From: a virus | Length of the DNA stretch: 64,000 bases | Direction: 5' to 3' (one strand) | IMG/VR virus record: IMGVR_UViG_3300041411_000178 | Span: 124,001 to 188,000 of that record | Shown: positions 26,049-33,016 of the stretch, piece after piece | Layout of the letters: each line of letters begins with the position of its first letter | Position numbering within the stretch: the first letter of the stretch is position 1 | Translations under genes and position numbers: made by a program | The notes under the pieces: generated by a model | Databases searched by the model: none | What the model was told of the DNA's origin: nothing | What the model saw: the letters and a program-made list of their open reading frames with translations, nothing else

Positions 26049-26342
26049 ATGCCAGAAATTGTGGCCATGCTTCTGGGCTTAGGTTGCTTTTTCTTTTTCC
26101 TTGAGATGACAACAGGTCCGTGGAAGTGGCTGGATCGTTTAACCGGTTGGGATGATCATCCTGACGAGAAAGAAATCAACGCGATCTGCTTGCGCCTATT
26201 ACTGGAGCAAGAGGATCTTAGTATCAACATTCAGAACCGTGTCGTCTGTAACGAATGTAAACGCGAGAGCTGTGGGTTTTGTACCAACGGCCGTGTTATT
26301 CGTCAGGCACAGGAACTGCTCGATAAGAGGAGCGAGTTATGA
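26049..26342 (+). CDS. Small membrane-anchored Cys-rich protein, 97 aa
   Basis: The N-terminal hydrophobic helix (IVAMLLGLGCFFFFLEM) precedes a charged soluble part with CNECKRESCGFC, a C-x2-C-x4-C-x2-C array that could bind zinc. It has the same plan as its upstream neighbour. The stop overlaps the ligase start (ATGA), so ligase translation is likely coupled to it. Confidence 0.65.
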   Translation: MPEIVAMLLGLGCFFFFLEMTTGPWKWLDRLTGWDDHPDEKEINAICLRLLLEQEDLSINIQNRVVCNECKRESCGFCTNGRVIRQAQELLDKRSEL

Positions 26343-28282
26343 AAGTCCCCAGTATCTTTGAGGAGATGAGAACTCTCCAAGAGGAGATCACTCGCCTCAA
26401 CACCGAGTTCCACCAGAACGACAAGGAATTGATCCCCAACGCTGAGTTCGATCAAAAGCAGTTGCGGTTTGATGAACTGTGCGAACTCTACCCTGACATT
26501 GCCAGGAGCCTGGTTACCGACAACGCCCCTGTCCCCATGGCTGCTCCTACTGCCGGGCTGGACCTGGTGGAATTCAAGGAACCCATGCTCAGCCTCAAAA
26601 AGGCCACGAGTATTGAGGCCCTGGACAAATGGCTGGCCAAACTCCCAGCGGACGTCACAGTTATCTGGGAGTTAAAGCTGGATGGCTTGGCGTTGGACTT
26701 GTTGTATGAGTTCCGTCAATTGGTACGGATGTGTACACGTCGGGATGGGTTGTTTGGTGAAGATGTAACTCACTCGATTAACCTGTTCAACAACATACCC
26801 CTGACGCTGCCTCCAGGCTACCCTGACGAGTTTTCTATTCGGGGTGAGGGGATATTGCCGTTTGTTGCATTCGAGGCCTACAACGAGGCTGTAGAGAAGC
26901 CTATGGTGACTCCTCGTAATGCGGCGAGTGGTTGGGTGCGTACCAGTCGGGGTAATCAGAACCCAGAAGCTGTGGGTAAGCTGCGCTTTATTGCATACGG
27001 CTCCAGTGAACGGTTTGATGCCAAGACCTACATGGACCAGCGGAAGATGTTTCGGGAAGCTGGGTTTGAAGTATCACCCGTGCTTTCGTTAGAACAGCTC
27101 AAGAGCGGTGAACGCGACGACGTCTTACCAACTGACGGTGTAGTGGGTAAGGTCAACAACTTCGAAACCCAGGAAGAGTTGGGTGCAACCAACAAGTTTC
27201 CTAACTGGGGGATTGCCTACAAGTATCCGGACGAAGAAGTCGAAGCGGTCTACGACAGAACCATCTGGAAAACGGGCAAGACCGGTCGGGTTAACCCAAC
27301 GATCCTCTACCATCCGGTTAAAGTAGGTGGTGTGACCTGTAGTCGAGCCAGCATCGACAACTATCACCAATTCATGGAGCTGGGGCTGCGTGAGGACTGC
27401 ACCCTGGCGGTTCGTCGTAACAACGATGTTATCCCACGGGTTCACCGCGTTATTGAGCCTGGCACGGGTGAGCGGGTTAAGGCCCCAGAAGAATGCCCAA
27501 GCTGTGGAAGCGTGCTTCGACTCAAGACCAGTGATGCAAGCGCCTTTCTATATTGCGACAACGTTACTGGTTGCAAGAGTCAGTTGTTGAATCGCTGCTT
27601 GGCTTTTGTTAGTCGTGGGGCGCTGGACATCGACGGGTTGGGCCCGGTGGTATTGGCCGAGCTTATTGATGACGGCACCATCGAATACCCGGCCGATATC
27701 CTCTACTTGAATCCTGCGGAAATCTCACCTAGGACCTGGGCGAACATCATGGAGGTTACCTCGGTTCCGTTGCATAAAGCAATCATGGCCATGGGGTTAC
27801 CTGGTGTTGACGTTATCCGCGCTAAGAAGTTGGCCGTGGCTGTTAATGAAGCGGGCGTCAAGATCTGGCCGCCAGAACTGACACATTGGTTGGGTAACAA
27901 AGACAACCTGAAAAAGATCAGGGGTATCGGCGACAAGCTAGCGACGCCTATCGCTAAAGCGCTGGAAACCTCGGCTATCCAGCTTAACGCTAACCGACTG
28001 TTTAAACAGGTTCAACCGTTCTACAGGGAGGATAAAACTGAACGGAAGATCTGTATCACCGGTGACGTGGGACTTCCACGCGAAAGCTTAAAGGAACTCC
28101 TGGAATTGGCGGGTATTGAATTGGCGGATAGTTTCACCAAAGACTGCCAGTTACTTCTCGTGGGGGAGAAACCAGGTGAAAAGAAACTGTTAAAAGCAAC
28201 CGAGCTGGACATACCTATGGTAACTATCGCCAGGGTTTCCAGTATTGAAGAGTTGATCGATCAGATCAACAACCATAACTAA
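26339..28282 (+). CDS. ligA: NAD+-dependent DNA ligase
   Basis: 647 residues, close to bacterial LigA length. The adenylation motif is ELKLDGLALD with nucleophile Lys113. Motif III is IRGEG (167-171), NAASG is at 194-198, motif IV is DGVVGK (266-271), and motif V is AYKYP. An OB-fold follows (RASIDNYHQF), then a four-cysteine zinc finger (C386, C389, C406, C412), helix-hairpin-helix repeats (RGIGDKLATPIAKAL), and a short degenerate BRCT-like end (KICITGDVGLPRESLKELLE). It seals nicks using NAD+, probably in phage replication and repair. The N-terminal Ia domain is shortened and divergent, so NAD+ binding should be checked. It starts in an ATGA overlap. Confidence 0.95.
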   Translation: MKVPSIFEEMRTLQEEITRLNTEFHQNDKELIPNAEFDQKQLRFDELCELYPDIARSLVTDNAPVPMAAPTAGLDLVEFKEPMLSLKKATSIEALDKWLAKLPADVTVIWELKLDGLALDLLYEFRQLVRMCTRRDGLFGEDVTHSINLFNNIPLTLPPGYPDEFSIRGEGILPFVAFEAYNEAVEKPMVTPRNAASGWVRTSRGNQNPEAVGKLRFIAYGSSERFDAKTYMDQRKMFREAGFEVSPVLSLEQLKSGERDDVLPTDGVVGKVNNFETQEELGATNKFPNWGIAYKYPDEEVEAVYDRTIWKTGKTGRVNPTILYHPVKVGGVTCSRASIDNYHQFMELGLREDCTLAVRRNNDVIPRVHRVIEPGTGERVKAPEECPSCGSVLRLKTSDASAFLYCDNVTGCKSQLLNRCLAFVSRGALDIDGLGPVVLAELIDDGTIEYPADILYLNPAEISPRTWANIMEVTSVPLHKAIMAMGLPGVDVIRAKKLAVAVNEAGVKIWPPELTHWLGNKDNLKKIRGIGDKLATPIAKALETSAIQLNANRLFKQVQPFYREDKTERKICITGDVGLPRESLKELLELAGIELADSFTKDCQLLLVGEKPGEKKLLKATELDIPMVTIARVSSIEELIDQINNHN

Positions 28283-28295
28283 GGGACGCAACCTC

Positions 28296-29762
28296 ATGAC
28301 CACCGCTACTGAAAAGAAAGCAAATGCAACCGAACAACAAGCTGCTCTGTCCAAACTTCCCATCCCGCACGTCAATCCAAAGCAAGTGGAAAAAGCGGCT
28401 AAAACGCTTGAGAAAGTTGCCAACAAAGGTCAAGCGGTTTCTACTGATCAGCCTAAATCGGTAAAGGTTGTTAATAGCAGTGTGTCGGGTACCAACGGCA
28501 CTCGTGCAAAGCCGAAGGTCGAAACCGTCGCGCAGGCCGTCGACCGCATGAAAGGTGCGGAGGGTGCTGATAGCTTCAACGATACCTGGGTACCGGGTGG
28601 TGGTATTGCTATCAAGTACTACACCAAGGAAGAGCTGGCCCAGATCAAAACGCCTTGGGTCATGGTCAAGGGCGTCCTGCTGGAGCCAAAACAAGTCGGC
28701 ATCAAGGGCGCTGGTCGCATTACCACCGAATCCGGCCACACCTTCTGGCTGAACTCGTTCATGTCCCCTCGCCGCAAAGATGTCGAGACCGTCTTCTCGC
28801 ATTACATCGTTGAATGCGACGGCGTCACCGTGCACATGCTGTTGGATGAGAAGTCCTCGGCTCAGGTTAACAGCTTCGACGCGCATCGCGGTGGCATGGG
28901 TGGCCAGGAAGTCAGCCGTCACATGGTAAACCAGGCTATCCTCATCAACACCGATAGCACGCATGACACCTACTTGGGTGAAGTGCACCTGGAAAACCAA
29001 TCGACCCACAGCTGCGTTTTCAACCAGGCGACTGTCAACTCCAACCCTCGTTACGAAGATCGTTACAAAGCGCCGTGGTTGGTTCAACAGTCCCGCGATA
29101 ACCCACGCCGTGAACTGCGTTACTCGACGCTCACCCGTTCGTCGGTGTTCAACTCCACGATCACCGATACGATCCAGCTGCTGGACACCACCCTCGACGA
29201 AGCCAACATCAAAACCAACGAAGGTTTTGTAGCGGTCAGCTCGTCGGTGAAGGAATGCACCATCAAGGGTATCCGTGCGAAGCTGAAGTTTGCTCGCCTG
29301 GAAAAGACCTACATTCCGTCGAACGGTCACGTGCTGATCGTCAACACCAACATGAAGGACGAGTCTCTGGGTGACAAGCCTGTCTACATCCCGAACAAGT
29401 TCTGCACGCTGAAAGTTGACCTGCCGCATGATCATCTGTCCATGCGCCGCGAGAACGCGACCAAGGTCGGTATTACCATCGGCTACCGCACTGCTGTTGA
29501 CCTCGACATCGATGCCCCGATGGACGTGATCGACGCCAAGGTGCGCGAAGTGCTGCGTGACTCCAGTTACCACAACCCGCTCGATCCGGACATGAAGGAC
29601 CCGGTCGTGGCAAACCTGATCCATTATGTAGTGCAGAACATTCGTTCGCGTCTGCGCGTTATCAAGATGCTGGACAGTGTTGTGCGCACCTCTCGCGTTG
29701 TGACCGGTGAAGTTTACCGCGAAGACGAAGAGATGCACGGCTTCTACCCGCAGCGTTTCTAA
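28296..29762 (+). CDS. Unknown 488-aa protein, probably abundant
   Basis: The protein has a low-complexity A/K/Q/N-rich N-terminus of about 80 residues. The globular remainder has a central part (STLTRSSVFNSTITDTIQLL, then ANIKTNEGFVAVSSSVKECT) with the regular short-strand N/S/T pattern of a beta-solenoid. Codons end mainly in C and G, unlike the neighbouring small genes, suggesting high expression. It lies between ligase and RNase HI and ends in a strong terminator. It could be a DNA-associated or structural protein of infection; I do not recognise it. It is not clearly chimallin-like. Confidence 0.6.
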   Translation: MTTATEKKANATEQQAALSKLPIPHVNPKQVEKAAKTLEKVANKGQAVSTDQPKSVKVVNSSVSGTNGTRAKPKVETVAQAVDRMKGAEGADSFNDTWVPGGGIAIKYYTKEELAQIKTPWVMVKGVLLEPKQVGIKGAGRITTESGHTFWLNSFMSPRRKDVETVFSHYIVECDGVTVHMLLDEKSSAQVNSFDAHRGGMGGQEVSRHMVNQAILINTDSTHDTYLGEVHLENQSTHSCVFNQATVNSNPRYEDRYKAPWLVQQSRDNPRRELRYSTLTRSSVFNSTITDTIQLLDTTLDEANIKTNEGFVAVSSSVKECTIKGIRAKLKFARLEKTYIPSNGHVLIVNTNMKDESLGDKPVYIPNKFCTLKVDLPHDHLSMRRENATKVGITIGYRTAVDLDIDAPMDVIDAKVREVLRDSSYHNPLDPDMKDPVVANLIHYVVQNIRSRLRVIKMLDSVVRTSRVVTGEVYREDEEMHGFYPQRF

Positions 29763-29774
29763 TCCTTAGCTAAC

Positions 29775-29806
29775 AATCCGCCCTACTCACACTAGGGCGG
29801 ATTTAA
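29775..29806 (+). terminator. Hairpin terminator
   Basis: An 11-bp perfect stem AATCCGCCCTA / TAGGGCGGATT with a seven-base loop (CTCACAC) is followed by TAAAG. It separates the 488-residue gene from RNase HI. Confidence 0.75.
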
Positions 29807-29816
29807 AGAGAATGCC

Positions 29817-30299
29817 ATGAGCAAAAAAGAACCCCCTATTACCTACAAGGTGCACACGGACGGCAGTGCTCTGGGTAACCCAGGCCCTGGAGGTTACGGG
29901 ATTGTAGCGAGATGCGGAGACGAGGTTGTCACACTCTCGAAAGGCTTTTTCCGGACCACCAACAACCGTATGGAGTTGCTTGCGGTAATCGTTGCGCTGG
30001 AGGAGTTTGCTAAACCGGGTACTGTCTTTGAAATCACGACAGACTCCATGTACGTGATCAACTCGGCCACCAAGTGGTTGAACGGTTGGGCGCGTAGCAA
30101 TTGGATTGCCTGGAAGACGCAGGAGCCTATTAAGAACCAAGACCTGTGGAAACGTCTTCAGCCGCTGCTGAAAGCCAACAAGGTTAAGTTCTTTTGGGTT
30201 CGTGGCCATACGGGTGTTGTGGATAACGAAATGGCGGATAAGCTGGCAGTAGCGGCGGCTAACAATCCGACTGACACTGATGAAGGTTTCCTGGGGTAA
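29817..30299 (+). CDS. rnhA: Ribonuclease HI
   Basis: 160 residues, the usual RNase HI length. The metal-binding and catalytic set is complete: Asp15 (HTDGS), Glu53 (NRMEL), Asp76 (TTDSMYV) and Asp141, plus His131 in the flexible loop (RGHTGVVDNEMAD). The W-rich handle region (WLNGWARSNWIAWK) is present. It cleaves RNA in RNA-DNA hybrids, for example primers and R-loops. It is the first gene of the unit 29817-32626, which contains three predicted phosphodiesterases or nucleases. Confidence 0.95.
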   Translation: MSKKEPPITYKVHTDGSALGNPGPGGYGIVARCGDEVVTLSKGFFRTTNNRMELLAVIVALEEFAKPGTVFEITTDSMYVINSATKWLNGWARSNWIAWKTQEPIKNQDLWKRLQPLLKANKVKFFWVRGHTGVVDNEMADKLAVAAANNPTDTDEGFLG

Positions 30300-30304
30300 A
30301 ACTC

Positions 30305-30523
30305 ATGCAGTCACTAACGTCTATTTACAAGATTGAGCCCGGGACTGTACTGCCGGTGTTTCTGCTAAAGATTCTTCGATCTTCCAGGGTTGAGCCAGCA
30401 TTTATGGCAGCAAAGGTAATTGGACTGGGTACTGAGCGCGATGCGATCGAAAGGATCCATCACCGCATGCAGCGAAACCATATCCAGAGTGTTCAGGTCT
30501 ATCGATTCATGGTGGTCAAATGA
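30305..30523 (+). CDS. Small basic protein, 72 aa
   Basis: The product (MQSLTSIYKIEPGTVLPVFL...) has an amphipathic middle and a C-terminus rich in H, R and Q (RIHHRMQRNHIQSVQVY). It overlaps the next gene by ATGA. Nucleic-acid binding is possible from charge alone; no family is recognised. Confidence 0.55.
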   Translation: MQSLTSIYKIEPGTVLPVFLLKILRSSRVEPAFMAAKVIGLGTERDAIERIHHRMQRNHIQSVQVYRFMVVK

Positions 30524-30747
30524 GCAACGAATGTTACATCTGCAAGAAAATGCTGGACGATGATGAGGGTGAGGAGTTCTTCCCTTATGAACTTCCCCAC
30601 CTACCGAACGAGAACCTGATGGTGTGTTCGGTCTGTGAAGATTCTGACGAGCACAAAAGTAACTTGGATTCTGATCGTTGCAATCGAGCGGCAGAAGAAA
30701 GCTACCAGGAATGGTGTGCTGACAACAACAACGATGACGATGACTAA
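30520..30747 (+). CDS. Small zinc-ribbon-like acidic protein, 75 aa
   Basis: CYICKK near the N-terminus and CSVCED 32 residues later form a two-CxxC zinc-ribbon pattern. The C-terminus is strongly acidic (ADNNNDDDD). Starts in an ATGA overlap with the basic upstream protein. The opposite charges of the two products would allow them to interact, but this is speculation. Confidence 0.6.
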   Translation: MSNECYICKKMLDDDEGEEFFPYELPHLPNENLMVCSVCEDSDEHKSNLDSDRCNRAAEESYQEWCADNNNDDDD

Positions 30748-30773
30748 CACAACTTATTAGGGGAATCGGGGCA

Positions 30774-31697
30774 ATGGAATCTAAGGGCATGGAGAACAAA
30801 CCAGTCTTGTGTATTTACCACAAAGACTGTCTGGACGGTATTGGCGCTGCATGGGTGGTGTGGCGCCACTTCAATAACCTCGGTATTGACATCGAGTTGG
30901 TGGCCGCCGCCTACAACGACAAGATGCCAGACGTTACCGGGAAGATGGTTTACGTGGTGGATTTCAGTTATTCACGTGAGCTCATGGTGTCGATGCTGGA
31001 GCGTGCGCATGATGTGGTGGTACTGGATCACCACACCTCTGCGAAGAAAAACCTCGAAGGTCTCTTTGTTGTAGACGAGAGTCACTCGGGGGCAATGCTG
31101 GCGTGGAAGTATTTCAACAGTGATATTCCACCACCAGAAGGTTTGCTGTATGTTGAAGACCGCGATCTGTGGCAGTTCAAATACCCGAACACCAATTACT
31201 GGGTAACCGCGGCTTTCTCCTATCCGTTCAACGTGCAGCAGTTCGATGCACTGATGAACTCCGATCCACTGGACCTCATCGCTGAAGGTCGTATCCTGTT
31301 GCGTAAGCATGAACAGGACACCACTCGCGTCTCGATGAATGCCCGCATGATGAAGTGCCTGGGCTACGACGTTCCTGTGGTCAACGCCAACATCTTCTTT
31401 GCGTCTGACCTGGGTGACATGCTCTCCAAGGACTATCCGTTCGCACTGGTGTACATGGACCTACCTAAAGGCCGCAAGTATTCCATTCGCTGCCAGAAAG
31501 GCCGTATGGACGTTTCCAAGATCGCTGAGTACTTCGGTGGTGGCGGTCATGCCGATGCGTCGGGTTTCACGATCCGTTACGACGACAAGCGTTTCAAGCG
31601 TTGCCATGAAGTACTCGACTATTCACTACGTGACAAGGTCATGGCTTTCGCAATGCATCCGGTCATGGCTCTGAAGATGCTGCTAGGGAAGAAGTAA
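30774..31697 (+). CDS. DHH/DHHA1-family phosphoesterase
   Basis: 307 residues. DHH domain motifs: YHKDCLDGIGAA (residues 15-26), VDFSYS with Asp63, and VLDHHTSA with Asp85-His86-His87. The C-terminal DHHA1 motif GGGGHADASG is at 255-264. These Mn2+-binding motifs are typical of NrnA/RecJ-type enzymes that hydrolyse short linear oligonucleotides or (p)Ap(A)-type substrates. The protein is too short for RecJ and nearer NrnA in size. The start ATG at 30774 follows GGGG; an inner ATG at 30789 lacks spacing. Its place three genes upstream of a 2H phosphoesterase suggests a shared nucleotide-signal or RNA-turnover role. Confidence 0.85.
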   Translation: MESKGMENKPVLCIYHKDCLDGIGAAWVVWRHFNNLGIDIELVAAAYNDKMPDVTGKMVYVVDFSYSRELMVSMLERAHDVVVLDHHTSAKKNLEGLFVVDESHSGAMLAWKYFNSDIPPPEGLLYVEDRDLWQFKYPNTNYWVTAAFSYPFNVQQFDALMNSDPLDLIAEGRILLRKHEQDTTRVSMNARMMKCLGYDVPVVNANIFFASDLGDMLSKDYPFALVYMDLPKGRKYSIRCQKGRMDVSKIAEYFGGGGHADASGFTIRYDDKRFKRCHEVLDYSLRDKVMAFAMHPVMALKMLLGKK

Positions 31698-31991
31698 ATG
31701 AAAAACAAGGCCGTTAAGTTCTTTCGCCATGCAAACGTGTGGCGTTATAAAGAGATCGGCAAAGACGTTGCGGATAAGGTAGATACACATGCCCTGGAAA
31801 ACATCCTGGGGGTCATGGGTGGTCCGCTGGTATATGTCTGCCGAGAAACCGGTAAGCCAGAACTTACCAAACTGCGCATTGAGTTGCGTAACGGGTTTAT
31901 CATCCGGGCTTCCGAAGCCGAGAGTGATGACGTTCCTTTTGCAGAAGGCACTGAGGTGGAAGAGTTCTTTATCCGCCCTTTGATGAATTAA
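31698..31991 (+). CDS. Unknown protein, 97 aa
   Basis: Starts directly after the stop of the DHH gene. The product (MKNKAVKFFRHANVWRYKEIG...) is a small alpha/beta protein with an acidic C-terminus (ASEAESDDVPFAEGTEVEEF). No family is recognised. It lies within the RNase H-DHH-2H unit. Confidence 0.65.
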   Translation: MKNKAVKFFRHANVWRYKEIGKDVADKVDTHALENILGVMGGPLVYVCRETGKPELTKLRIELRNGFIIRASEAESDDVPFAEGTEVEEFFIRPLMN

Positions 31992-32003
31992 GAGATGACA
32001 CTC

Positions 32004-32171
32004 ATGGAAAGCGAATTCCTGTTCCACGTATACGCTGACGGTTATGGCTTCGGTACACCGTTTCATCCTGAACAGTATCTCATTCAGGAGCAAGCCTGCC
32101 ATCGTTTGAGGGCGCGCATTAAATCGGGTAATACCCTGGTGCGTGTGGAAGTCAAACGCAAGCAGGACTAA
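32004..32171 (+). CDS. Small protein, 55 aa
   Basis: The product begins MESEFLFHVYADGYGFGTPF and ends in a basic tail (VRVEVKRKQD). The ATG at 32004 is favoured over 31995 because AGAG at 31991-31994 is nine bases upstream. It fills the gap between neighbours with only five bases to the 2H gene. Too short for a family call. Confidence 0.55.
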   Translation: MESEFLFHVYADGYGFGTPFHPEQYLIQEQACHRLRARIKSGNTLVRVEVKRKQD

Positions 32172-32176
32172 CCGCG

Positions 32177-32626
32177 ATGGAATTGGACTACAGTTATGTC
32201 AGCGTGCAGCTCAAACAAGAGTTTCAGGCTGAGATCATTTCGAAGTTGATTCTGGCAGGTATTGCACCAGAGTCGAAACACGAACTGCATTGCACCATGG
32301 TTTATGATGAGCGGGATATCGCCGCTCCGTTGTGTAACTTGGTCCCAGCGTCTCAGGAATTCAGGGCGAACATTATTTCTCTGGATACCTTGGGCGATGG
32401 TCTGGTGTTCCACTTTACCAGTACCGACATGCTGGAAGAGTTCCGGCGTTTGAAGGAAGGCGGTTACGTCCACTCCTTTGGAACGCCGTTGTTCCACATG
32501 TCGTTGAAGTATGACTTCGACAAGTATGAAGTCCTGGCTCTGAACAATCTGTTCGGTGATTGGGGTGGACGTACGTTGGTCTTCCATAACGAGCAGTTCG
32601 GCGTTAAGAAACCCAAGAAGAAATGA
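32177..32626 (+). CDS. 2H phosphoesterase, candidate Acb1-like anti-CBASS enzyme
   Basis: 149 residues with the two histidine motifs of the 2H (LigT-like) superfamily: HCT at residues 38-40 (ELHCTMVYDE) and HMS at 107-109 (LFHMSLKYDF). The spacing between histidines is 69 residues, the same as I recall for T4 Acb1 (H44 and H113, about 150 residues). Acb1 opens 3',5'-linked cyclic oligonucleotides that CBASS uses as alarm signals. Overall similarity beyond the motifs cannot be judged by eye. Other 2H roles (RNA ligase-like, cyclic phosphodiesterase on tRNA ends) are possible. Last gene of its unit, ahead of a strong terminator. Confidence 0.72.
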   Translation: MELDYSYVSVQLKQEFQAEIISKLILAGIAPESKHELHCTMVYDERDIAAPLCNLVPASQEFRANIISLDTLGDGLVFHFTSTDMLEEFRRLKEGGYVHSFGTPLFHMSLKYDFDKYEVLALNNLFGDWGGRTLVFHNEQFGVKKPKKK

Positions 32627-32633
32627 TCGGGTA

Positions 32634-32684
32634 CTACTCCTACTCCCTTTGCGGGGAGTAGGAGTAGGTTACCTTTATTTTTTT
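32634..32684 (+). terminator. Strong intrinsic terminator
   Basis: A 14-bp perfect stem CTACTCCTACTCCC / GGGAGTAGGAGTAG with loop TTTGCG is followed by GTTACCTTTATTTTTTT. Confidence 0.85.
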
Positions 32685-32704
32685 GCATTTTGAGTTACAG
32701 TCGA

Positions 32705-32728
32705 TTTCAGGCCTACATCATTCGTGTG
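32705..32728 (+). promoter_or_regulatory. Early-type promoter, TACATCAT core
   Basis: TTTCAGGCC-TACATCAT-TCGTGTG; core at 32714-32721, 41 bases before the 46-residue gene. It fits the shared consensus except for C in place of T at core position 6. Confidence 0.65.
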
Positions 32729-32761
32729 TATAAACAACATACTTCTTTTAGGAGATTCCTT

Positions 32762-32902
32762 ATGAAAGCTACAATCGTGCTGGTGGGCCTCTTCAGTGTT
32801 ATTGCGTCCTGCTGTATGGTTGTTGCGCATATGGAACCTTCTGATGGAGGTAACAGTGCCCAATACATTAGCCGGGGCATTTTGAACGCCACGAAACACT
32901 AA
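32762..32902 (+). CDS. Small membrane or lipoprotein, 46 aa
   Basis: The product MKATIVLVGLFSVIASCCMV is an N-terminal hydrophobic signal with a lipobox-like IASC; a polar tail of about 24 residues follows (EPSDGGNSAQYISRGIL). AGGAG gives good spacing. It is the only gene between two early-type promoters, so it has its own strong transcription. A role at the envelope early in infection, for example superinfection exclusion, is possible but unproven. Confidence 0.65.
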   Translation: MKATIVLVGLFSVIASCCMVVAHMEPSDGGNSAQYISRGILNATKH

Positions 32903-32922
32903 CACAAGAATTTAAGATACAG

Positions 32923-32950
32923 ATGTTTTTGCGTCTATATTACTTGTGTG
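32923..32950 (+). promoter_or_regulatory. Early-type promoter, TATATTAC core
   Basis: GTTTTTGCGTC-TATATTAC-TTGTGTG; core at 32936-32943, 74 bases upstream of the 378-residue glycine-zipper gene. It matches the phiKZ-type TATATTAC core exactly. Confidence 0.72.
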
Positions 32951-33016
32951 ATTAATTCAATAAAGATTATTCGCTATGACGATTAATCTAACCTCACTTG
33001 ATAGGAGAGTACCGCT

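Noticed and set aside
28266-29738. 490-residue open frame on the minus strand
   Set aside because: Almost exactly mirrors the 488-residue + gene, which has strong codon bias, a ribosome site and a terminator. The mirror frame follows from C-ending codons.
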